NCBI GenBank assembly: GCA_035771175.1
Contig: CM069598.1
Span: forward strand, 12,010,539 to 12,074,538
DNA: 64,000 bases
Source: Paratinospora sagittata
Taxonomy: Eukaryota > Streptophyta > Magnoliopsida > Ranunculales > Menispermaceae
Direction of reading: 5' to 3'
Shown here: in pieces, positions 43,885-55,100 of the stretch
How positions within the stretch are numbered: position 1 is the stretch's first letter
Layout: each line of letters begins with the position of its first letter
Program-made: the position numbers and the translations under genes
Notes under the pieces: model-generated
The model's database searches: none
Told to the model about the DNA's origin: nothing
What the model saw: only the letters and a program-made list of their open reading frames with translations

Positions 43885-45256
43885 ATGGCGCAAGCAATGG
43901 CGCAAGCAATGGCGTCGATGACGGGGCTACGTGGCAGTTCTCAGGCGGTGGTGTTGGAGGGGACGCTTCAGCTCGGCGGTTCGACTCGGTTGAGCTTACC
44001 GTGTGGGACCGGGCGAGTGAACGTGGTGGGCCGTTCTTCTGGTTCCTTCACGGTTAGGGCTGAGAAGGGGTCGCCGGAGAGCGAAGTGGTGGTGGCGGTG
44101 GCGCAGAGCGGCAGGAGAGCGGCGGCGCTGGGGCTCGTGGCGGCGGCGCTGGCCTCTGGGTCGTACGTTCAGGCGGTGCGCGCCGTAGCTAAGTCCATCA
44201 AAGTCGGTCCTCCGCCACCGCCCTCCGGTGGACTGCGTAAGTTTCCCATCTTGCCTTCTCTCTCTCTCTCTCTCTCTCTCTCTGACCCTTTTGTTTCATT
44301 GGTAGGATCGTTTGTTGTGAAATGGTCAGGGGCATAATGGGGACTTCAGGATACTTTTTAAAAAAAAATGAAAGAAAAAGAAAAAGAAAATTATTTTGCT
44401 GTATTTGGAAAACCTATGAATGACTTAAAATTATTTTACAGATAGATAAACCAAAAAATTGGTAAAGCAGATTTAATCATGAATACTCAACTGGCTTGCT
44501 TGGTCTGGTAATTCGTTGATTCTTCAAATTCTGAACTCAATTCAACAAAGTATTTTCCTAATTACGTGGAATCAGATTTCCTCCATTCTACTATATCAAA
44601 ACTGAACTTCATATAGAAATAAGCAAGTAATTCAAGTTTTCCATAGTCCCTTGGATGCATAGAATAGGGAATTAAGCTAACATTTGCTCTGGTGGGTTGG
44701 CAAAAAAATATATGAGATGTTGGCAGCTGGAACTCTAAATTCAGACGAGCCAAGAGACCTTGACCTGCCATTGAAGGAGCGGTTTTTCATTCAGCCATTG
44801 GAACCAGTTGCAGCAGCAAAGAGAGCAAAGGAATCTGCAAAAGACATTGTCAATGTGAAGGACCTGATAGATAAGAAGCAATGGCCATATGTGCAGATGG
44901 ATCTGCGACTTAAAGCATCGTATCTTCGATACGATCTCAACACTGTAATTGCTGCAAAGCCTAAAGAAGAGAAGAAATTCCTCAAAGAACTCAGTGGAAA
45001 ACTCTTTGATACCATTAGCAATGTAAGTTGTTGTTGATCATCCATGCCCCTTGTATATATATATATATTTTTTTTTTATTTTTTTTATTTTTTTTTTTTT
45101 ATTTGTTTGAAGTTGTTGGTTCCTTTGGTTATGATCTTTGTGATGTGGTTTTTTCAGCTGGATCATGCTGCCAAGATCAAGAGCACACCTGAGGCTGAGA
45201 AGTACTATGCTCAGGCTGTTTCGACCCTTAATGATGTACTTGCTAAGCTTGGTTGA
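43885..45256 (+). CDS. PSBQ: Photosystem II oxygen-evolving enhancer protein 3 (PsbQ)
   Basis: An extrinsic lumenal subunit that stabilises the oxygen-evolving complex of photosystem II. Three exons, 43885-44236, 44727-45022 and 45158-45256 (phases 1 and 0), give 248 aa. The transit peptide is bipartite, with a twin-arginine signal ([17 protein letters not shown] at 77-78) and lumenal cleavage probably before [13 protein letters not shown]. The mature protein has the PsbQ features: GGL-PGTLNSDE across the first splice, DLPLKERFF, the four-helix bundle with [21 protein letters not shown], and the final [17 protein letters not shown]. The N-terminal MAQA is directly repeated, giving extra Met codons; the first is used here. 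A CT microsatellite (44257-44282) lies in intron 1. It is intact. Confidence 0.95.
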
Positions 45257-46106
45257 TTGATTGGGAATAATAACCTGATCATCTGTAGTGTATAACTTGT
45301 ATTTTCCTCTGTTGAGACAAGTTTGAATGATATATTATTTTTTGGTTGAAAAGGCAGCTTGGTTTGAAATGATTATGAGCAAAAAGAAAAGCACTTGCCA
45401 CTTGGGTATCAATGTTTCATAAGTAAATGAAAAATAGGCATGAGCACAGCAATCCCATAAGCATTGTCTAGGTATATGATATCTTCTGGGTTCATAAGAA
45501 AAGTGCAATCTATAGAGACAATCTCTCAACTATCTAGCTTCAATTCATTCTATAGCCCTTAAGAATTACTCTCAATACCTGCTTCCTGACCCTCCTTCCT
45601 TTGAACATATAGCTCAAGTTCAAAAATTCTCATACTAAAACTTGGGCTTAGTCCAACATTTCAACAGCCTCTTCATCTCTTCTATGCTACCTGCAAACTT
45701 AGAACATATTTAATTATCTGAAAAGAAAACTGCATCTCTTATCAAGTGTCACACTGCAACATTTTATGGTATTAATGCAAATTGCCTCAACCAAGAGTGA
45801 TGCTGAAAGTTCTCAAAAAGAAAAAATTTGATGTAAGACAAATTTTTGCAGTCTTAAGACCTGCTGAAGTAACTTACAGTAAAACTGCCATGTTGAACAA
45901 AGGCAACTCAGGCCCAAGCCTCTGCCACTTCCGAAATACACTCTAAGCCTTCTACAGAAAAAAGACAAACAGAAATTGTTACTATATTCAACAAACATGG
46001 TTTCAACGAGCATTTTCCCTCCGGAGCTCTCTCTACAACAGTTTGTACGGTGCTGCAAATAATGTTTCTCTCCTTATCTTTGAAACTTTTCAATGGGCAT
46101 ATTTAC
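45257..46106. other. Convergent 3' spacer between PsbQ and eIF2 gamma
   Basis: Only the two 3' untranslated regions are expected here. I see no repeat or gene. Confidence 0.5.
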
Positions 46107-49100
46107 TCAGATGGGACTGGGTGGCACATCAAGGGTTGTTCCAGCTTGGATCTGGCCCCATCCAATGAGACGCCAGTGCCTCTCAACCCTTCTACTGAGG
46201 GCAACCTTCTCACCTCTGCTAGTGCATACAGGAGACGTGAGTTGCAGCTTAGCAAGATCGTTCTTCACTGCAAGTACTCGAGCCCCAGTTGACATAGACC
46301 CAATATTCAACATCAGTATCTCTGCCTTAGTCAATTTTGAGACTTTTCCCTGCCTCTCGGTGCCCTTGGTTCTAACTCCTAGAAGACGCCGAAGAAGGAA
46401 AAAGTTGACCTAGAAAAAAAAATATTCAAGATCACCAAGTACAAAGTCATTTAGCAGATCAGCATTAATCACTGGCGAGCACCCATGAGGCCCCAGTAAC
46501 AGGAGACGCATCATTGAAGCGCAATAACAAATTTCACAAGCATTTTCCACAGCAAGAAACAGAATACTGTGATGGCCAAGTGAATGATGTTTCTAGGTTT
46601 CTATTATGCATTTCAACCAGAATTCACCCACAGCTATTTATGGGAAAATCTCAGCAGATACTATTTGAAGAAAAACATGAGAGGAGTAGGAAAGCTATGG
46701 TATCAATGTATGTAGAGGAGTAGGAAATAAGAACAAGCAGTAGCATCCAAAAGAGAAAAATTCAGCCTCACTCTCCTTTCCCTAATATAGAACCATGAGT
46801 GATCAAAGCCTTTCTGACTTGGCGTCGCCTGGATCATGTCTAAAGCATCATAAGGTATGTCCAGTAAGGTTGATTTTTGTGTAAGAAGATGGCAGACACT
46901 CCAAAGAAATAGGCCCCAAACTGGCCTACCAGACCATCGGGAAGATGAGAAGATTAAGTTTGTGCAAATAACATGTATCGGATCACAAATGCAGGGAAAC
47001 GTTAAGTTACATTGGAGTTAGTTAGAAAGATAAAAAGTAATATGCAGGTACAGCTGCTTACCTCTAGTTCAACAAAAACTTCAGGTAGTGAGCCCACTTC
47101 TCCAAGAACTTGACCAACCAACCTATCAGCCCGTGTTAAGGTGGGATCCATAGTTGTGCCAACTCCAATAAGGCCACCCGGAACTGCAAACTGCAGCTCA
47201 TTTTGCTCAGCATATAAAGAAACTATTCTGGAATATATAGGTGTGCACTTGACATTGCCGTTGTCATCTTTCACAACAATCCCTGGGCGGACCTCAATGA
47301 ATTGATTCACCTTGAGAACACCCTGCAAAAAGGAAATTTGATCATAACTTCATTACTGAACACAAGTCAAATTAGCTAGGTGTTGCAGCACAGGGATACA
47401 AGAAGTAAATGAGGTAATATGGTGTGAACCCATTTTAGTTATGTAATATCCAACACCAGTATAACACAACTGAACTATCAACAGTGACGTAGGTGTATTT
47501 ATGAAGTTCAATCAGATTGAGGTCTAATGAATCCAAAGAGATAAGTAACCTGGAATATCATCTGATAGAGCTAGAAGAATTATAATTATTCAATTTACAG
47601 GCCTGTTAGGTCTATCAACAAAAAGAAATAAGGGCCAAAAAAAAGGGCAATAAATACATCAAAATATTTTGTCAGCAATTTTATGCACATGAATGAAATT
47701 TAACAGGATGTTTGTACTGTCTCTTGTGGTTCTGCCAAGCTGGGCAGCTGGTTTTGGTTCTTATTTAGCACAGTTTGTGCTTCCCAGTTGTTATATTTCT
47801 GTTCTACTATCAATATAACTTATATTGTTTCTGCTATAAAAAAAAAATGAAATTTAACAGGAAGTAAACAGAAGGTTGTGTAATATCCAACACCAGTATA
47901 ACACAACTGAACTATCAACAGTGACATAGGTGTATTTATGAAATTCAATCAGATTGAAGTCTAATGAATCCAAAGATATAAGTAACCTGGAATATCATCT
48001 GATAGACCTAGAAGAATTAAAATTATTCAATTTACAGGCCTGTTAGATCTATCAACAAAAAGAAATAAGGGCCAAAAGAAAGGGTAATAAATACATCAAA
48101 ATATTTTGTCAGCAATTTTATGCACATGAATGAAATTTAACAGGAAGTAAACAGAAGGTTGTTAACAAGCAAACAAGAATAACCTAAACATCAATGAAGT
48201 TAAAAGTGCCATACCCTGAGAATGCTGCCACCAGCAACTCCACCTTTTATCTCATCAACCTCAGATCCAGGCTTATTCACATCAAAAGATCTGATAACTA
48301 TCATATTTGGTGGTGAGATAAAGTTCCTCTCTGGGATGGGAATCTTTTTTACGATGTATTCGCACACAACATCAATATTATATTTAAGTTGTGCCGAAAT
48401 TGGCACTACTGGAGCACCATCAGCAACAGTTTTCTACAAAAACAACATCGATATTGTATTTCAGTTGCACTGAAATCATCACCATGTGTGAATTAGAAAG
48501 ATTCTTCTGCATAAGTTGTTGCCATTCAGAGACGCAACTTAGAAAGAAAATGATAAACAATGGTACCAAATCATATAGTTGTTGAAGACGACTGACCTGG
48601 ATAAACTTCTGGATTGCTTCATGCTGGTTGATGGCTACATTTTCTTGGACGAGATCAACTTTGTTTTGAAGGATAATTATGTGCTGGAGACGCATAATCT
48701 CCACAGCAGCCAGATGCTCAGAAGTCTGAGGTTGTGGACAGCTTTCATTGGCAGCAATCAGAAGTAATGCTCCATCCATGATTGCTGCTCCATTAAGCAT
48801 GGTAGCCATCAGAATATCATGTCCCTGTTGAAAGAAGAGAAAGCAAAATTAATGATAAAAAATTAAATGACAGAAAGCTGCAAAATATAAGTGCATCCAA
48901 TCATCTTGAAAGTCCATCTTTGCGAACCTGATGTCTATTGCTTGATATGCTTGATAAAAATAACAAGGTCCTAATCCATGAAACTTTAACATTCATAGGT
49001 TTACAAGAGGCTTACACATCATTCTATCAAGGCTTAAGCCTAAAGGACTAAGATGCAAGGGCATGCATTGCCGATGCCTCAGTGATATATCGAATACTAT

Positions 49101-52100
49101 TCAGCTTGCATATTTCAGTATCCATTTTGAAGGGCGGGCCTCGATGCAACAGTTTAAGTTGCTCTCCATTGTGAACCCAAGTTCGTAGATCCGGAAGCGC
49201 ATAACCAAATAAAGAAAGCATATACTCAACTCAACTCAACTAAGGAAAAAAAGGCATAAAAATATATAAAAGTTAATGCGTATTAATAAATAAATAAATA
49301 ATAATAATAAATGCATATTTTAATTAATTATGACACCATTTAGAACTAAAATATCAAAATAAAAATTATATTCACGAAAGCAAAGGACTATCATATTTGC
49401 AAGAATTCAACAAATTCTTTTTTTTTTTTTTTTTACAAGAAACAAAAGTAGTATTGTATTAACTATGTATGATGTACATTAAATTTACAAGCAGACAGGT
49501 TGTCCCAACAAAAATCAAAGATTATAACTCAAAACTATCCAAAATGAGGTTCCATCCCCTCAACCAATCGCCCAAGAAAAACCCCCTAGCTAGCTTACTA
49601 GCACTAACCCAAATTGAATCCAAGAAAAAGGAGCTTTCTCATACTGCCAAGAATTCAACAATATTGATACATATCATTGAGCTGGAGATTAAAATGTAAT
49701 GTACAGAAGTTATATAATGACTTACAATGTTGTTAGAATATAAATGCAAAGTGTAATTATAATCAGATGTTTAAAAGTTTCAAACTTTTAATTGAAAAAA
49801 TTACAACAACCTAAATTAATTAGTATGGATTTCGAGGGACATTTGAGGTGAGGGGCCTTTTTGAAAAGCAAAGGCCATCCCATTTGAATACCTATCAACA
49901 TGCCCAGGATGCACCCTACCCAAGGTGCGGACTTCAATATCAGTGTATTACTATTTCATATTTATAAAAGTAAAGGTGAAGTTTGATATCTAAATACTAC
50001 TACAGAATGGATTCATAAGTGACTTTACTTTTAAAGCATGAAAGATCCTAGAGATTAGTGAAATCTACAAATGATAGTCTTAAAAAGTTCAGCTTCTTGG
50101 GAGAAAGACAAAGGGCATTGACCCATAAATAAGGACACCATCATGCCCGCTAAAAGAAGTATCATATTCAGTCAGTCAAGTAAGGAAAAATACTATCAAG
50201 GACATTGCACCCATAAATAAACATTTAAACACACCATTATCCACAAACTTGCCAAATATAGGTTGTAAACTTGTAATCATAATGGTTGTCAAAATCATGA
50301 ATCGGAGTTGAATAGGGATTAAATCAATGAATCATAAGATTCATGTGCATTACGCGAATTGTGCATAAAAACAAATATATAAGTATATAACCCAATACCT
50401 ATAAACAGATGAGATTAAATATATAGTTTTGTTAACAAGTCATTTTAGTCCTAATTGAAGATCCCAAATAAACTACTATTTTATCAAAAATGATCCCTTA
50501 ACTGAGTTAATTCTTACAAAAATTTGTCAATTTTGAAATATGCAACTTAATCATATCAATTTTTTAATTAAAACTGAAAAATAATACTTCATAATTCTTC
50601 ATATCCTATGCCACCTTTGTCTAGGATATGATTTTCAGAAGAACTGATTTTCCATACCTGATTTTTTGTTAAAGAACTCATCCTCGTAAAAATTAGTTCA
50701 TGTTTCTAGTTTAAAATTTCTATCAAGGTTAAATGGTTAAAAACCCCACCGTGAAGTCCTTTAAGCCAATATTGTCAAGGCAACAAGGTGATGTCTAGGT
50801 GATTGGCCCCATGCCTAGGAGAGACCTACGCATTGCAAATAATATTCATTTATAGCTCCCTAAGTAAATAATTGATAAGTTTTTCACATACAAACGTTAT
50901 ATATATAATTATATACATACTCAATGATATAGAAGTATCTCATGTAAAAGAAAGATTTAACTATATTTTACACTCTTCAATCTTCTGTCTACAAATTAAA
51001 CATCAAAAAAATATAATACATAAGACAAGTTGGCTTATAATGAAAGTATAACTTTAAGAAATCATATTTGATGTAATATTTATGATTAAAAAAAAATATC
51101 TGCAGCAATATAACAATACTAAAACGAATCAAAATTAGAAAATAGCAAAATAAAAAAAAGTTATAGCTTGCTTAATGAAAAAAATTAAGTACAACACTTG
51201 AATTGAAAGTTACACCAATGTTAAAGCTATACAATCACATAAGTAGCAATACGAAGAAAAAATAACCCTACACTTTGTATATTTATATTGGCCCCTAAAT
51301 TTTTTTAAAATTTTGAAAGAGCCCCAAGGCTTGCTTTAAGTATGGCCTAGGCATGGCCTTGGCGACACAACTTTAAGCAATTACATAATAAATTGGTATA
51401 ACAAAAAGCACATTTAAGTGCTTAAATTGAAAGTAGAACATGATATTTTAATCATATGATATACGTTATATATATTTTCATTTTTTAAACCTTATAAATC
51501 ATTTCAATTGAAAGACTCATTATGAATTGTTAGATTTGACTTGTGAATCATAAGATTCTACTATTTTTAAAGGGCTTTTTATAAGATTTAGGGGCAATGG
51601 GATTCATGTTAAGTATTTGAATCGATTTACCATAAATTGTATCATGAATCGTAAGATTCATAGATTCAACTAGAGATTTTGATAACTAGGACTGAGATCA
51701 ATGATTTCATTCTATTGGGTTTAAATATTTGGTATGCATTGTTTTTAGTTAGTATTTCATAATATTTTCACAACCACGGCTAGTCCATCGCCTCGACCAT
51801 TTGGAACTAAATCGCCTAGGTCATGGTAGTCAAAATCATGAATCGGAAGTGAATTGTTTTAAGGCTTGATGAATCGAATCGGGATTCGGATTGATGAATC
51901 GTAAGATTCTCAACACATATGTGAATCGTATATTTGTATATATTAAGTATATATACGGTTATAAAAATATTAGTGTCTTTTAGAAAATTCATGATTCAGA
52001 TCAATTCACCACAATTCAACTAGCGATTCATTATCGATTCACTTCCGATTTAGGCCGATTCACAGATATAGCGATTCATGGATCTGATTCAAATTTTGAA

Positions 52101-55100
52101 TCGTACGATTCAGCAATTCGAATAGCGATTCTAACCACTATGGCCTAGGCCACACAAGACAAACCATAGGGCTCTTTGAAATTTTTAAAAAGTACAAGGG
52201 GGGCGGTGTAAGTATCAGTGTTGTCAAGGCGGTGCCTAGGCCCCTTAGGTAGTGGCACCGCCTAGACCACCGTCTAGGTGATTTGGGGAGGTCTACGCAA
52301 ATATTTTTTTAAAGGGTTTTTTTAAAAAAAAAAATTGTTAAAACCTGTGAAATCCTCTCCCTTCTTCCACTTCAACTTCAACTTCTGAATTAAACTAATA
52401 ATTACATATAATTTAATACATAAATTAAATTAATAATTACATATATATATATATGGAGTGAGGGACCAATGAATAAATAAATCAATTTTTCAGGAACCTC
52501 TAAATAAATATTTTATATGTCGCCTAGGCCCCGCCTCGCCTAATTAAGGTTTACTGCCTACCACCGCCTTGACAACACTAGTAAGTATATAAGGCATAAG
52601 GTTCGTCTTTATATTGTTACAAGTTACAACATGATTAAATATCTAAAATATTAACATTACTTTTAAGTTTTAACCAGTGGTTTCAAGGAGCCAAGGTGAT
52701 GTTTAGACGATTTGTCTTATCTAGGCGAGACGTGGCCTACACGAGGCCTAGATTGTGCCTAGGCCATAAAAAAAATTATTTATAGGTCCTTGAATAAGTA
52801 ATTAATTATTTATAGTTCCCTGGATAATTGATAATTCATAAATAAAATTATATGTATCTACCTGTGTTCTAATTATATGTATCTACCTGTGCTCTATACT
52901 GAACTTCAAATTGTTATAACATGATAAAAAACAATTCCTATTTAATTAAATCAGGTTCAAAAATCATAAATTCATGCCAATGATTTAAGTAGCCATGTTT
53001 GATGTAATACTCAAATATAACAAAATGAAAAATATTTGCAGCAATATAATAAAAGTAAAACAAAAAATCAGAATTAGAAAATAAAAAAAGGGTAACTTTC
53101 ATAATAGAATTACAAGTATACCACTTGACTTAAAAGTTATGCTAATATTTTAGATATATAATCATATTGTAACAATATAAAGACAAAGAACCTTACACCT
53201 TATATATTTACAATTCCCACTTATCCTTTTAAACAATTTCAAAAAGCCCTACGGCTTGCCTTCAGTATGGCCTAGGGAATTTAGATCCAAATGGCCTAGG
53301 CAATGGACTAGTTGTGGCCTAGGCGTAGCCTTGAAAACATTGCATTTTAACTCTAGTGGTATACTTGTAATTCTATTATGAAAGTTATCATTTTTTAATT
53401 TTCTAACTCTGATTTTTTGTTTTATTTTTATTATATTGCTGCAAATATTTTCTATTTTGTTAGACTCATACATAAGTATTACATCAAACATAGCTCTTTA
53501 AATCATTGACATGAATTTATGATTTTTGGACTTGATTTCATTTAATATGAAGTGTTTTTGATCTTTTATGACAATTTGACATTCATTATAGAACATAGTT
53601 AGATACATATAATTCTATGTATGAATTATGGAGGGACCTATAAATAATTAATTAATTAATCAAGGATCTATACATAAATATTTTAATGGCCTATCGAGGG
53701 ACCTATAAATAATTAATTAATTATTCAAGGACCTATAAATAAATATATATTTTAATGGCTTAGGCACCGTCTAGTCCTCGCCTAGGCCACGTCTCACCTA
53801 TATAAGGAAAATCGTCTAGACATTGCCTTGGCGTCTTAAAACCACTGGTATTTCATAACATGCTCAAATCCAGTGACTTGAAGCCAATAATCACATACAA
53901 TTAGAGGGTTTCAGCCCTTCAAAAAATCAAAATAACACATCATGGAGAATCAAATGGACCAGCTCATAGCTCCAAGTCATAAATGTTTTAACATAATATG
54001 TAGCCTATAATCATGTACAAAAACGTGGGACCAATGCACCATTCAAATGAGCGAAATTCAATACCAAAATGGACCAAGCCCAACATAACAATAAAAAAAG
54101 CACTCCATGTACTTGTTCATGGAGCTCGTTAGGTAAAGTGATTTGAAGTGCTTCTGGCTTACTCATTAAGGAAAAGCTATTTTTACACCCTTTTGACATC
54201 TACTTAAAAATGGGCTAAAAGTACTTTTTTTTAGTAGTAGGTGAGTCAAAGGACTAGCTTTTTTCAGCCTCTACTTTTGAGATCCATCTATTACAATGCC
54301 CTCACTAAACTTTTTTTATGATTAAGTAATCATTAGTAATAAAAAAGGATAAAATTGTTATTTTAAGTAAAAAATACTTTTATATACTTTATCAAACAAT
54401 TTTATTATCAAAAACATTTTCTTTAATAAAATAACAAATAGGTCTTCATAAGCTTCTAAAAACATTTTTTTCATAATCAGTGTTTTCAAGGCCACGCTTA
54501 GGCCACAATTAGTGCTTATTTGGAACTAAATCGCCTAGGCTATGCTTAAGGCAAACCATAGTGCTCTTTGAATTTTTTTAAAAGTATAAGGGGGACGGGG
54601 TAAATATATAAAGTGTAGAATTCTTTGTTTTTCTATTGTTACACTAAGATCGTATAGCTTAAATATTAGCATAACTTGTAACTCAAGTGGTATAGTCTGC
54701 ACAGTGTTGTATTTTATGCTTTCAGGTGGAGGAGAACCCAGATCATCTTTTTCTGCAATGCTCGGTGGCAAATGACTTGTGGAAGAATTGGCATAGCTTT
54801 TCGGAGGGAAGGTTTTCCATTCCATCCAGTCTCATGGAGTGCATGACATTGTGCCATACTTCCATCACTTCTAGTGCAGCAAAAGAGGTGGCTTTAGTAG
54901 CTTCTTTTCCAACACTATGGCATATTTGGCTTGCAAGAAACAACAACATTTTCAATGAGAGATATAAGGAGATCAACAAAATATGGGAGGACATTAGGTT
55001 CGTGGCTAGTTCTTGGGTACAAGCGTCTAATCTTGTTAGAGGTCCTACGCTTTCGGACTGGGTTTTGGATTGGGGTAATTGCTTGTTTCAGCTGTAATTC

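Noticed and set aside
48420..48596. Use of the exon-6-like copy as the real exon
   Set aside because: The copy lacks the [10 protein letters not shown] part, is followed by a frame that does not continue the family sequence, and the standard junction 48597/48433 keeps the frame.
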